Of a stretch of DNA of 16,883 nt, positions 1 through 7,193 are shown piece after piece. The notes below the pieces were generated by a model. The model saw only the letters and a list, made by a program, of their open reading frames with translations. It made no database searches and had not been told where the DNA came from. Every line of letters starts with the position of its first letter. The stretch's first letter is position 1. The translations under genes were made by a program, and so were the position numbers. Source of the stretch: Thermoleophilia bacterium (GTDB lineage Bacteria > Actinomycetota > Thermoleophilia > RBG-16-64-13); NCBI GenBank assembly GCA_016929985.1, contig JAFGIH010000158.1, positions 1 through 16,883 of the forward strand, written 5' to 3'.

Positions 1-912
1 CAGCAGAGCGACCACGGCGGGGCCAGCATCTACGTGCTGGAGGTCAACCCCCGCGGCAGCCGTACCGTGCCGTTCGTGAGCAAGGCGACGGGAGTGTCGC
101 TGGCCCGCATCGCCACGCGCGTCATCGCCGGCCAGAAGCTGCGCGACATGGGTCTCCCCGGCTGGGAGGAGTCGCTGAGCGCCGGCCGGGTGCCCTGCCG
201 GCGCGACCTGCAGCACGTTGCTGTGAAAGAAGCCGTCCTGCCGTTCTCGCGCTTTGCCGGGGTCGACACCACGCTGGGTCCCGAGATGAAATCCACGGGC
301 GAGGTCATGGGGATCGGAGCCAGCTTTCCGGAAGCCTTCGCCAAGGCCTCCCTCGCTGCTGGCGACCGGCTGCCGCGGGAGGGGGCCATCTTCATGTCCG
401 TCGCCGACGCCGAGAAAGACGCCGCCATCCTCATGGCCCTCATGCTGAGCACGCTTGGCTTCCGCATACTTGCGACAGGTGGCACTCACCGGGCTCTCAT
501 GCTGAACGGCATCGCGTCTGAGGCGATCCTCAAGTACACGGAAGGGCAGGACATACGCGCCGCGCGGGCGGCCGTCTCCGGTCCGGTCGCCGCATCCGGC
601 GTGGCCGCAGCGCCCGATCTACCCACGGTCACCACCATCGTCGATCTGATCGAGGCCGGTGAGGTCGCCCTGGTCATCAACATCCCCCGCGGCAGGGGCG
701 CACAGGCAGATGGCTATGAGATCCGCCGCGCAGCGCTGCGGCGCGGCGTCCCCACCATGACCAACGCCGCGGCAGCTCACGCGGCCGTGCAGGGCATCGC
801 CGATGCGCTGCGCAACCACGAGATCAACGTGACGTGTCTCCAAGACCTTCACGGGCGGTTGGCGGACTCGGCCGCCGCGGGCTATGCTTCGGCGGGGGAG
901 GTGCGTACGTGA
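1..912 (+). CDS. carB: Carbamoyl-phosphate synthase large subunit, C-terminal part
   Basis: This is the 3' end of the large subunit, which makes carbamoyl phosphate from bicarbonate, ammonia (channelled from the CarA glutaminase) and two ATP, for pyrimidine and arginine synthesis in the cytoplasm. The frame is open from the first base, so the gene begins outside the window; 303 residues are present. The first residues carry the end of the second ATP-grasp domain (LEVNPRGSRTVPFVSKATG). From about residue 125 there is an MGS-like allosteric domain: SVADAEKD, then LATGGTHRAL near residue 158, VINIPRGRGAQADGYEIRRA and GVPTMTNAAAA. In the family this domain binds regulators such as UMP. The TGA stop overlaps the pyrK start in a GTGA, so translation is probably coupled. 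Identity is very secure from the motifs. Confidence 0.97.
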   Translation, partial: QQSDHGGASIYVLEVNPRGSRTVPFVSKATGVSLARIATRVIAGQKLRDMGLPGWEESLSAGRVPCRRDLQHVAVKEAVLPFSRFAGVDTTLGPEMKSTGEVMGIGASFPEAFAKASLAAGDRLPREGAIFMSVADAEKDAAILMALMLSTLGFRILATGGTHRALMLNGIASEAILKYTEGQDIRAARAAVSGPVAASGVAAAPDLPTVTTIVDLIEAGEVALVINIPRGRGAQADGYEIRRAALRRGVPTMTNAAAAHAAVQGIADALRNHEINVTCLQDLHGRLADSAAAGYASAGEVRT

Positions 913-1796
913 GAGGACACATCGATGGGGACGGGCAGCCGGTAGAGCCCCGCTCGCTCGGCCGCGTAGTGACCGACGAACGGCTGGGCGCCATGGTCCG
1001 CCTCACTGTGAAGGTGCCGGGTTGGTCCGGCAGCCGCCCGGGACAGTTCGCCCTTCTTCAGGCCGAGCCTTCGCACTGCTTCCTGGCCCGGGCGCTTTCG
1101 GTGTCTGACGAAGAGGGGGAGAAGGTCTCCTTTTTGGTCGCTCCCGTGGGGGAGGCCACCCAGGAGTTGTGCAGCCTCAGAGCCTTCGACCCCGTGTGGG
1201 TGCTGGGGCCTCTGGGTAGCGGGTTCGATGTCGATGCACTGGTGAAGAGTCCGGGCCGTGCAGTCATCGTGGCGGGCGGGGTGGGGGTCGCGCCCTTTCC
1301 GCTGCTCCTTTCCCGTATGGCCGAGCGCTACCGGGAGGTCAATCCGGAGCCGGCGGGCGAGCAGCCGGGGAGTCCCGTCGCCACGGGGCCGGAGGTCTTA
1401 GTACTGCTGGGTTTCCGCGACGCCGTCCAGTTCGAGGGGGCGACCCCGCTCCGCGAGGCGGCCGTACGTCTAGGGCAGGCGGGGCTGCGCTGCCGGCTCG
1501 AGGTAGCTACGGAGGACGGGTCACGAGGTCCGGCCGAGAAGGTGACCGATCTGCTGCGGCGCCACCTGCGGCCGGGCGACCGGGTGGCGGTCTGTGGACC
1601 GTGGGCCATGTCGACGGCGGTCTGGGACGTCTGTTCGGTGGTGTCCGACGTGCAGACCTGGTTCAGTCTCGAGACCACCATGGCCTGTGGGGTGGGCTCG
1701 TGCCACGGGTGCGCCATCACGCTGGCCGATGGTTCGCAGGCCCGGGTGTGCCATGACGGGCCGGTGTTCCGCGGGGAGGAGGTCTTCGGTGGCTGA
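909..1796 (+). CDS. pyrK: Dihydroorotate dehydrogenase B, electron-transfer subunit
   Basis: PyrK passes electrons from reduced PyrD, through FAD and a [2Fe-2S] cluster, to NAD+. I chose the GTG at 909, which overlaps the carB stop and follows a strong GGGGGAGG ribosome site; a longer in-frame reading from 834 would lie inside carB. The product is 295 residues, normal or slightly long for the family. An N-terminal ferredoxin-reductase-like FAD domain (RALSVSD flavin-contact region) is followed by an NAD-binding domain (GGVGVAPFPLLLSRM near residue 120). A C-terminal cluster motif has cysteines at 260, 265, 268 and 281. All four iron-sulfur ligands are present. Its position directly before pyrD fits a class 1B heterotetramer. 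Residues 140-155 hold a proline/glycine-rich insert of unknown meaning. Confidence 0.96.
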   Translation: MRGHIDGDGQPVEPRSLGRVVTDERLGAMVRLTVKVPGWSGSRPGQFALLQAEPSHCFLARALSVSDEEGEKVSFLVAPVGEATQELCSLRAFDPVWVLGPLGSGFDVDALVKSPGRAVIVAGGVGVAPFPLLLSRMAERYREVNPEPAGEQPGSPVATGPEVLVLLGFRDAVQFEGATPLREAAVRLGQAGLRCRLEVATEDGSRGPAEKVTDLLRRHLRPGDRVAVCGPWAMSTAVWDVCSVVSDVQTWFSLETTMACGVGSCHGCAITLADGSQARVCHDGPVFRGEEVFGG

Positions 1797-2742
1797 CCTC
1801 TCCGTGCGGCTGGGACCGCTCCAGCTCGAACACCCTGTCATCAACTGCTCGGGGACCCTGGAGGTCTTCGAGTTGGCCGACACCTTCGGCCCCCGGTTCC
1901 TCGACCATCTCCCGGTGGCGGCCTATGTGCCCAAGACCGTCACGCTGCAGCCCCGCGCAGGCAATCCTCTGCCGCGGATCCTGGAGACGGCGGCGGGCAT
2001 GATCAACGCCATCGGACTGCCCGGGCCGGGTCTGGAGGCGTTCGTCGCTCAGGAGCTTCCCCGGCTTCTGTCGCTGCCCTGCCCGTTGATACTGAGCGTC
2101 GGAGGGTTCTCCCGCGGTGAGTATGTGACCCTGGCGTCCGGACTCGGCGAGGCGCTGGACTTTGCTTGTCCCGAAGGGTGGGCGGCACAGGTGGGTCTAG
2201 AGCTCAACATCTCCTGTCCCAACGTCCACTCGGGGTGCGCATCCATAGGAGCCGACCCCCAGGAGGCTGAAGCGGTGGTGGGAGCGGTCCGGGCGGTGTG
2301 GTCTGGTCTCTTGGTGGCGAAACTGACCCCCAACGTCACCGATATCGCCGAGATCGGGCGGGCCGCCGAGGCCGCGGGCGCCGACGCCGTGGCGGCGGTC
2401 AACACGTTCAAGGGGCTTGTGATCGACCGGCGGACCCTGAGGCCCTATCTGGGCAACATCACGGGCGGTCTGTCCGGCCCGGCCATCAAGCCGCTCGCCC
2501 TCCGCGCCGTGTATGAACTGTTCGAGACGGTGTCTATCCCCATAGTGGGGATGGGGGGAATCGCAAATACAGAAGACGTGATCGAGTTCATGGCTTGTGG
2601 CGCCACGGCGGTCGCGGTTGGGTCGTGCGGGTTTCGAGATCCCTGTCTGGGTCGGCACTCGGCACAGGGACTTGCCACGGCTCTAGACGAGCGCGGGCTG
2701 AGCGTGGGGGATCTGGTGGGCTGTGCCCACCGAGAACTCTAA
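1789..2742 (+). CDS. pyrD: Dihydroorotate dehydrogenase B, catalytic subunit (class 1B)
   Basis: The FMN enzyme oxidises dihydroorotate to orotate, step four of pyrimidine synthesis, and works with PyrK in the cytoplasm. The GTG at 1789 lies 8 bases inside the end of pyrK and follows GGGGAGGAGG, so I prefer it to longer in-frame starts inside pyrK. The product is 317 residues. ELNISCPNVHSG carries the cysteine (Cys143) that serves as catalytic base in class 1 enzymes, where class 2 enzymes use serine. Other family blocks are AKLTPNV, AVNTFKG, GGLSGPAIKPLALR and the FMN phosphate loop GMGGIANTEDVIEFMACGA. The PyrK neighbour decides for class 1B over 1A. The gene ends 97 bases before the first likely codon of mihF. 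No pyrF or pyrE follows, although pyrF is common at this place. Confidence 0.96.
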   Translation: MADLSVRLGPLQLEHPVINCSGTLEVFELADTFGPRFLDHLPVAAYVPKTVTLQPRAGNPLPRILETAAGMINAIGLPGPGLEAFVAQELPRLLSLPCPLILSVGGFSRGEYVTLASGLGEALDFACPEGWAAQVGLELNISCPNVHSGCASIGADPQEAEAVVGAVRAVWSGLLVAKLTPNVTDIAEIGRAAEAAGADAVAAVNTFKGLVIDRRTLRPYLGNITGGLSGPAIKPLALRAVYELFETVSIPIVGMGGIANTEDVIEFMACGATAVAVGSCGFRDPCLGRHSAQGLATALDERGLSVGDLVGCAHREL

Positions 2743-2803
2743 AGCTCCACCTCAACTACAGTTTTGAAAGCAAAAATGCGTGCAAAATAGGCCACAGACC
2801 TTG

Positions 2804-2831
2804 TTGCGTCGGGAAAGCTGGTGTGTATAAT
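2804..2831 (+). promoter_or_regulatory. Likely promoter of mihF (leaderless)
   Basis: A perfect TATAAT at 2826-2831 is preceded 16 bases upstream by TTGCGT (2804-2809); TTGTTG at 2801 is an alternative -35 with a long spacer. A-rich runs at 2763-2788 (GCAAAAAT and GCAAAAT) may act as an upstream element. The predicted transcript start at about 2837-2839 coincides with a GTG in the mihF frame and no ribosome binding site is visible, which points to a leaderless message. The start site is inferred from spacing only. Confidence 0.6.
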
Positions 2832-2838
2832 GGCCGCT

Positions 2839-3171
2839 GTGAACCACACTGTGAGCACCATTCCTCAGACACCAGAACGTAGCCAGCAGCAGCGGATGGA
2901 CGCTCTCCGCAGGGCTAACGACATCCGTTCTGAGCGGGCCCGGCTCAAGGAACGCCTGCGCACCGGCGACCTGGTCATCATCGATGTTTTGAACGACCCG
3001 CCCTTGTGCGTCCACACGGCCAAGGTGCTGGACCTGCTGTTGGCGGTACCCAAGTACGGCCGGGTGAAGGCCAATAGGCTCCTCGAACGTTGCAGGGTGA
3101 GCCCGGCAAAGACGGTGAACGGGCTCACGCCTCGCCAGCGCAAAGAACTGCTCGACATGCTGGGCGGCTGA
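2839..3171 (+). CDS. mihF: Integration host factor, actinobacterial MihF type (S13-like H2TH)
   Basis: MihF is a small basic nucleoid-associated protein known from mycobacteria and other Actinobacteria as a host factor for phage L5 integration and as a DNA-bending protein. With the GTG at 2839 the product is 110 residues, close to the roughly 105 of the family. An arginine/lysine-rich N-terminal helix (RRANDIRSERARLKERL) precedes the core. The helix-two-turn-helix block is LLLAVPKYGRVKANRLLERC, followed by GLTPRQRKELLDML, matching the family pattern of a PKVGKVKA-like turn and a GLGDRQRKALL-like end. The start is uncertain: in-frame codons at 2821 (GTG), 2830 (ATG), 2839 (GTG) and 2851 (GTG) all lack a Shine-Dalgarno site. 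The first two overlap the TATAAT box, so 2839 fits best. gmk follows after 22 bases, and the pairing with gmk and rpoZ is the usual actinobacterial order. Confidence 0.9.
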   Translation: MNHTVSTIPQTPERSQQQRMDALRRANDIRSERARLKERLRTGDLVIIDVLNDPPLCVHTAKVLDLLLAVPKYGRVKANRLLERCRVSPAKTVNGLTPRQRKELLDMLGG

Positions 3172-3193
3172 CCGACTCTCACGGGGGGCGGCC

Positions 3194-3793
3194 ATCGCCA
3201 GGCTTATTGTCATCTCTGGGCCCTCCGGGGCCGGCAAAGGCACAGTTATCAAGCGGGTGATGGCGTGCGTTCCCGATCTGGCCTTGTCGGTCTCCGCGAC
3301 CACCCGGAAGATGCGTCCCGGCGAGGTGGAAGGGCGTGAGTACTTCTTCCTGAGCGATCAGGAGTTCAGACGCTGGATACGCAAGGGGCTCTTCCTGGAG
3401 TGGGCGGATTACACCGGCAGTCTGTACGGCACACCGAAGAAGCCTGTCCGGGAGCATCTGGAAGCCGGCCGGGATGTGATACTCGAGATAGAGCTCAAAG
3501 GGGCGAAGAAGGTGCTCGCGAAGTGCCCCGAGGCTTTGATGGTCTTCATCATGCCTCCGTCGCTGGAGGAGCTCGAGCGGCGCCTCAGAGGCCGCGGGAC
3601 CGAGAGCGAGGAGGCCATCCAGAAACGTCTGGCGAGAGCGAGAGAAGAGATCCCCGAGGCGGAGAAGAGGATGAAGCGAAACCGCCCACACCACTATGGT
3701 ATAGTGAACAATAGTGTCGCGCAGGCGAGTGAAGAGTTCGCCGCGATAATCGAACGAACCAGGGAAGAGGATGAACAAGCCGACTGTCGATGA
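3194..3793 (+). CDS. gmk: Guanylate kinase, apparent ATC start
   Basis: Gmk phosphorylates GMP to GDP with ATP, an essential step of guanine nucleotide supply. From 3194 the protein would be 199 residues, the usual length. The ATP P-loop GPSGAGKGT is at residues 9-17, and the GMP-binding block with SVSATTRKMRPGEVEGREYFF follows. Further blocks are FLEWADYTGSLYGTP, VILEIELKGAKKV and RLRGRGTESEEAIQKRL (lid). There is no ATG, GTG or TTG in this frame between the TGA at 3116-3118 and the GTG at 3257, which lies beyond the P-loop. The best reading is ATC at 3194, giving (M)ARLIVISGPSG and preceded by GGGGGG at a 5-base distance. Either this is a rare AUC start or a base error changed ATG to ATC. 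The 3' end overlaps rpoZ by 23 bases. Identity is certain; the start is not. Confidence 0.93.
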   Translation: MARLIVISGPSGAGKGTVIKRVMACVPDLALSVSATTRKMRPGEVEGREYFFLSDQEFRRWIRKGLFLEWADYTGSLYGTPKKPVREHLEAGRDVILEIELKGAKKVLAKCPEALMVFIMPPSLEELERRLRGRGTESEEAIQKRLARAREEIPEAEKRMKRNRPHHYGIVNNSVAQASEEFAAIIERTREEDEQADCR

Positions 3794-4040
3794 GATCCTT
3801 GCCGGTCTGTCCAGCACCTGTGAAGAAGGCGCGGAAGAGCCCAACCGCTATACCGCTGTGATGGCTACCGCGAAGCGGGCCCGCCAGATCAACAGCTACT
3901 ACCATAGCCTCGGCGAGGGCGGTGCTCTCGACGGGTTCACTCCTCCGCCGGTGGCGACGTTCTCCAAGAACTACCTCAGCATCGCCATGGCCGAGGCGGC
4001 CAGGGGCGAGATCGCCTGCCGGGTGCGGCCCACTCGCTAG
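3771..4040 (+). CDS. rpoZ: DNA-directed RNA polymerase omega subunit
   Basis: Omega is the small subunit that helps fold and assemble beta-prime into RNA polymerase. The ATG at 3771 follows AGGGAAGAGG and lies 23 bases inside the end of gmk, giving 89 residues, normal for the actinobacterial form. The conserved helix is RYTAVMATAKRARQINSYY at residues 26-44, followed by a loop ending LGEG. The C-terminal block NYLSIAMAEAARGEIACRV resembles the family's LSIALEEIAAGKI ending. The gene sits between gmk and coaBC, the common order in Actinobacteria, and is probably co-transcribed with both. I see nothing unusual in it. Confidence 0.94.
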   Translation: MNKPTVDEILAGLSSTCEEGAEEPNRYTAVMATAKRARQINSYYHSLGEGGALDGFTPPPVATFSKNYLSIAMAEAARGEIACRVRPTR

Positions 4041-4076
4041 CAGGCGACCGGCCGGCAGTAGGCAGGAGAGTATCTG

Positions 4077-5312
4077 ATGGCTGACCGGCCCGTCGTGCTC
4101 TTGGGGGTGACCGGCGGGATCGCGGCCTACAAAGCCGCGGAGCTTCTGCGAGGTCTCCAGAAAGCAGGCATGGAAGTACGCGTCATCATGACGCGCGCGG
4201 CCACGAATTTCGTCGGCCCCATGACTTTCGAGGCATTGTCCGGAGCGCCCGTCCGCCTCGACGAAGTCAGCGAACTGCGAGCCGATTCCCGCATCACTCA
4301 CGTCGAAGATGCCCAAGACGCGGACATCCTCGTCGTCGCACCGGCCACCGCGAACACCCTTGCGAAGATGGCCAACGGCATCGCCGACAACCTGCTCACC
4401 TCGATGATCCTGGCCTTCGGCAAGACCGTCGTCATCGCCCCGGCCATGAACACCAACATGTGGGACCACCCCGCCACCCAGCACAACGTCGCTCTGCTAC
4501 GCGACCGCGGCGTGTTCGTGGTCGAGCCCGGCGCGGGCGAGCTGGCCTGCGGCGACTACGGCTCTGGTCGCATGGCCGAACCCGACAGCATCGTGGCCGA
4601 GGTCAAGCTCCGGCTGCAGGTGCAGCGCAAGCGCGACCTGCGTGGCCTGCGTGTGCTCATCACCGCGGGAGGCACCCGCGAGCCCATAGATGCCGTGCGC
4701 TTCATTGGTAACCGCAGCTCGGGCAAGATGGGCTTCGCCCTGGCTCGGGCGGCCTTCGACCGGGGCGCACAGGTCGACTTGATCGAGGCCAACGTGGACA
4801 TGCCGGCCGTGCCCGGGGTCCGGGAGATCGAGACCCCCACTGCGAAGGAGATGCACGCGGAGGTCATGAGGCGGCTGCCCGAGATCGACATTCTCATCAT
4901 GGCAGCGGCCGTGGCCGACTACCGGGTGGCCGATGGACCCGCCGGCGGCAAGATCGGCAAAGGCAGAGACGAATGGGCCATCGAACTGGAAGCGACTGCC
5001 GACATCCTGTGCGACGTCGCAGCGCACCGACAGGGCCAGTTCCTGGTCGGGTTCGCTGCTGAGTACGGGCTTGAGGGCTTGAGCCGGGCCAAGAGCAAGA
5101 TGAAGCACAAGTCGCTGGATATGATCGTGTTCAACGACATTTCGCGCACCGATATCGGCTTCGACTCCGACTTCAACGAGGTGCGTATCCTGGCGCGCGA
5201 CTTCGAGGTGGCGGTGGAGCGGGCGCCCAAAGAGACCATCGCCGAGATCATCCTCGACAACATCGCCCAAGCCGTGCGGGGGCGCCAGGGGGAGACCCCG
5301 CTGCCGGCATAG
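4077..5312 (+). CDS. coaBC: Bifunctional phosphopantothenoylcysteine decarboxylase / phosphopantothenate-cysteine ligase
   Basis: CoaBC carries out two steps of coenzyme A synthesis: CTP-dependent joining of cysteine to 4'-phosphopantothenate (CoaB) and FMN-dependent decarboxylation to 4'-phosphopantetheine (CoaC). The ATG at 4077 follows GGCAGGAGAG; the product is 411 residues, full length. The CoaC half begins VLLGVTGGIAAYKAAELLR and keeps His75, Asn125 (PAMNTNMW) and Cys158 (LACGDYGSGRM), which fall on the same numbers as the E. coli catalytic residues. The CoaB half starts near residue 190 with VLITAGGTREPIDAVRFIGN, then NRSSGKMG, AAAVADYR and KIGKGRDEW (the family's KIKK-like substrate loop, with glycine in the third place). 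It is the last plus-strand gene before a strand switch, ending 4 bases from the stop of the convergent membrane gene. The metK or priA often found next is absent. Confidence 0.97.
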   Translation: MADRPVVLLGVTGGIAAYKAAELLRGLQKAGMEVRVIMTRAATNFVGPMTFEALSGAPVRLDEVSELRADSRITHVEDAQDADILVVAPATANTLAKMANGIADNLLTSMILAFGKTVVIAPAMNTNMWDHPATQHNVALLRDRGVFVVEPGAGELACGDYGSGRMAEPDSIVAEVKLRLQVQRKRDLRGLRVLITAGGTREPIDAVRFIGNRSSGKMGFALARAAFDRGAQVDLIEANVDMPAVPGVREIETPTAKEMHAEVMRRLPEIDILIMAAAVADYRVADGPAGGKIGKGRDEWAIELEATADILCDVAAHRQGQFLVGFAAEYGLEGLSRAKSKMKHKSLDMIVFNDISRTDIGFDSDFNEVRILARDFEVAVERAPKETIAEIILDNIAQAVRGRQGETPLPA

Positions 5313-5316
5313 CCCC

Positions 5317-5781
5317 CTACAGAAAGACGACCACTTTGTAGACCAGCAGGCCGGCCGCGAGCACGGTCAGCAGCCCACCGGCCACGGACGCCAACCGGAC
5401 CGGGACGCCGCAGCGGGGTTCCGGCGCATCGAGTCTGCGGACCAAACGTACCTCCCCTTCTACCCGAAGGGGGCGGACATCCATGATGCTCATGCCGATG
5501 GTGACGTAACGCCGTTGCCGCTTTTTCTTGAGGGTCCACGCGGTTGCCAGGACTATAAGAACCCCAAGATAGACCCAGCCGAACGTCCGAAGAGTGGAGG
5601 CCGCCGGTCCCTCGTAGCCCCACACTGCCACGCACGGGGTAACGAAGAGCGTGAGCACGGCGAGCGCGGCCACGAGGTCCATAACGAGAGCCAGCCGCGT
5701 GCGCCAGGCCGGGGCCTCGATGACTTCGTCCAAAGGCCTCGCACTGTCGTTCACCACTCTTCTCCCTATGCGCGTCCGCAC
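5317..5781 (-). CDS. Small integral membrane protein, RDD-like
   Basis: I place the start at the GTG at 5781 (reverse strand), which follows AAGGAGAAG at good spacing; longer readings run into rpoD and its terminator. The product is 154 residues. Three hydrophobic stretches suitable for membrane helices lie at about residues 30-54, 66-84 and 128-153. The first contains an arginine-to-aspartate pattern (RTRLALVMDLVAAL), and after the second comes TIGMSIMDVRPLRVEG. Both resemble the RDD family (Arg and Asp in helix 1, a TxGKRLxGLRVV-like segment), but the match is loose and the usual second-helix Asp is not obvious. Function is unknown. It lies downstream of rpoD on the same strand but beyond the rpoD terminator, so it may depend on read-through or an unseen promoter. 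It is convergent with coaBC. Confidence 0.72.
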   Translation of the reverse strand: MRTRIGRRVVNDSARPLDEVIEAPAWRTRLALVMDLVAALAVLTLFVTPCVAVWGYEGPAASTLRTFGWVYLGVLIVLATAWTLKKKRQRRYVTIGMSIMDVRPLRVEGEVRLVRRLDAPEPRCGVPVRLASVAGGLLTVLAAGLLVYKVVVFL

Positions 5782-5842
5782 GGATATCTTCTCCTTCAGG
5801 GTATCGGCATGGGTGTGGCGTGCGATGAGAGCAGGGTGAAGG

Positions 5843-5868
5843 AAAAGGCGCGCCTGGTGGCGCGCCTT
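5843..5868 (-). terminator. Intrinsic terminator of rpoD
   Basis: Two perfect 10-base arms, 5845-5854 and 5859-5868, flank a 4-base loop (AAGGCGCGCC, loop TGGT, GGCGCGCCTT on the plus strand). Read on the minus strand, the hairpin ends in TTTT (5846-5843). It begins 44 bases beyond the rpoD stop, which fits rho-independent termination of rpoD before the RDD-like gene. Confidence 0.82.
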
Positions 5869-5912
5869 CAACTTCGAGAGTCGCGGCCTCAGCCGCGTGG
5901 ATCGCTGGAAAG

Positions 5913-7001
5913 CTAGGCGCTCTCCCGCAGGGCCTGGATCTCTTCCGCGGCCTTGATCTGTTCCAAGGCCTTGGCCTCGATCTGGCGGATACGTTCGCGG
6001 CTTACGTTGAAGCGGGAGCTGACTTCGGCCAGGGTGCGGGGATGCTCGCCCTTCAAACCGAAGCGGAGCTCGACCACCTTGCGCTCGCGCTCGTCCATAG
6101 ACTTGAGCACGCGGTCGAGGCACTCCTTGGCCAGCCTGGTCGCGACCTCGTCGGCCGGGTCGGGAGTACGGGAGTTCTCGATGAAGTCGCCCAGTTCCGC
6201 GTCTTCCTCATCGCCGATGGGGGTCTCGAGCGAGGTGGTGCGCTGCGCGATCTTGCGCATCTCCTGCACTTCGCCCGGCTCGATGCCCAACTCGGCGGCC
6301 AGATCGTCATCGTTGGGCTCTTTGCCCGTCTCCTGCAGTAGCTTGCGCTCGGTGCGCACCATCTTGTTGATCTTTTCGATCATATGCACCGGGATGCGGA
6401 TGTTGCGGTCTTGGTTCGCGATGGCGCGCGTTATCGCCTGCCGGATCCACCACGTGGCGTACGTGGAGAACTTGTAGCCCTTGCGGTAGTCGAACTTCTC
6501 CACGGCGCGGATGAGCCCGGTGTTGCCCTCCTGGATGAGGTCGAGCAGGTCCATGTCCTGGGTGTAGTAGTTCTTGGCGATGGAGATGACCAGCCGCAGG
6601 TTGGACTGGATCATGCGATCCTTCGCCCGCTTGTCGCCGGCCTCGATGCGCTTGGCCAGCTCGATCTCTTCATTCTTGGTAAGCAGCGGGATCTCGCCCG
6701 CCTCTTTGAGATACAGGCGCAACGGGTCGTGTGTGACCGTCTCGATAGAGAGATCGAGGGTGGGCTCGGTAGGCTCCAGGACGCCCTGGGTGACAGGGCT
6801 CTGCTCGTATATCTCGATGGACTGGTCGAAGAGCTGTGAGTAGAGGTCTTCGATCTCTTCCATGGTCATATCGAACTCTTCGACCAGAGCCATGATCTCG
6901 TCACTGGTGACGTACCCGCGCTCCTGGCCGACCTGAAGCAGATCCTGGACGTCCACTATGGTCCGGACGTCGATGGCGACTATTTCACTTTCTCTTTGCA
7001 C
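5913..7001 (-). CDS. rpoD: Primary RNA polymerase sigma factor (SigA/RpoD)
   Basis: This is the housekeeping sigma-70 factor that directs RNA polymerase to most promoters. The GTG at 7001 follows an AGGA site; the product is 362 residues, typical of compact Gram-positive and actinobacterial SigA. Region 1.1 is recognisable at about residues 15-68 ([16 protein letters not shown]), which argues for a primary rather than alternative sigma. Region 1.2 covers 92-125. Region 2 has [33 protein letters not shown] and the -10 reading helix [14 protein letters not shown] (181-194). Region 3 starts [13 protein letters not shown]. Region 4.2 contains [27 protein letters not shown] (323-349), which reads the -35. 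Small departures from the common pattern include [10 protein letters not shown] before the DLIQEGN block and NQDRNIRIP. It has its own promoter and terminator and faces away from plsX. Confidence 0.97.
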   Translation of the reverse strand: MQRESEIVAIDVRTIVDVQDLLQVGQERGYVTSDEIMALVEEFDMTMEEIEDLYSQLFDQSIEIYEQSPVTQGVLEPTEPTLDLSIETVTHDPLRLYLKEAGEIPLLTKNEEIELAKRIEAGDKRAKDRMIQSNLRLVISIAKNYYTQDMDLLDLIQEGNTGLIRAVEKFDYRKGYKFSTYATWWIRQAITRAIANQDRNIRIPVHMIEKINKMVRTERKLLQETGKEPNDDDLAAELGIEPGEVQEMRKIAQRTTSLETPIGDEEDAELGDFIENSRTPDPADEVATRLAKECLDRVLKSMDERERKVVELRFGLKGEHPRTLAEVSSRFNVSRERIRQIEAKALEQIKAAEEIQALRESA

Positions 7002-7071
7002 GGCGTCCTGCTATCCTAACGGTAGATTTACGCTTCCCACTTCTATACCATTCAGCGACGCAAACCACAGT

Positions 7072-7100
7072 AGTATACTCTGCGCTGCATCGGGTGTCAA
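7072..7100 (-). promoter_or_regulatory. Near-consensus promoter of rpoD
   Basis: On the minus strand, a perfect TTGACA (7100-7095) is followed after exactly 17 bases by TATACT (7077-7072), one mismatch from TATAAT. The predicted start is near 7065, giving a leader of about 64 bases before the rpoD GTG. This is the best sigma-70-type promoter in the window. Confidence 0.85.
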
Positions 7101-7164
7101 CGGGTAATTTTGATGCTATCTACCCTACTATTGTAGTGAACAAACGTTCGCGGCGCAAGTAGTC

Positions 7165-7193
7165 TTGGACCCACTTTACGCCAGCCTTATGCA
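7165..7193 (+). promoter_or_regulatory. Candidate promoter of plsX
   Basis: TTGGAC (7165-7170) is separated by 17 bases from TATGCA (7188-7193), which keeps the TAT start of a -10 box but not the final T. A transcript from here would have a leader of about 130 bases containing a small hairpin. The match is modest; another start in the 327-base gap is possible. Confidence 0.35.

Noticed and set aside
834..908. Longer start for pyrK within carB
   Set aside because: The extension is only the carB 3' end read in another frame; GTG 909 has a strong ribosome site and the common GTGA overlap.
5290..5341. Possible bidirectional terminator between coaBC and the convergent membrane gene
   Set aside because: I see only a GGGG/CCCC mini-hairpin and a weak CTACA/TGTAG pairing, without T-tracts at a useful distance.
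7136..7162. Tiny reading frame coding for an 8-residue basic peptide (GTG to TAG), considered as a relic of rpmF
   Set aside because: It is too short, has no ribosome site, and does not match the L32 protein beyond being basic.
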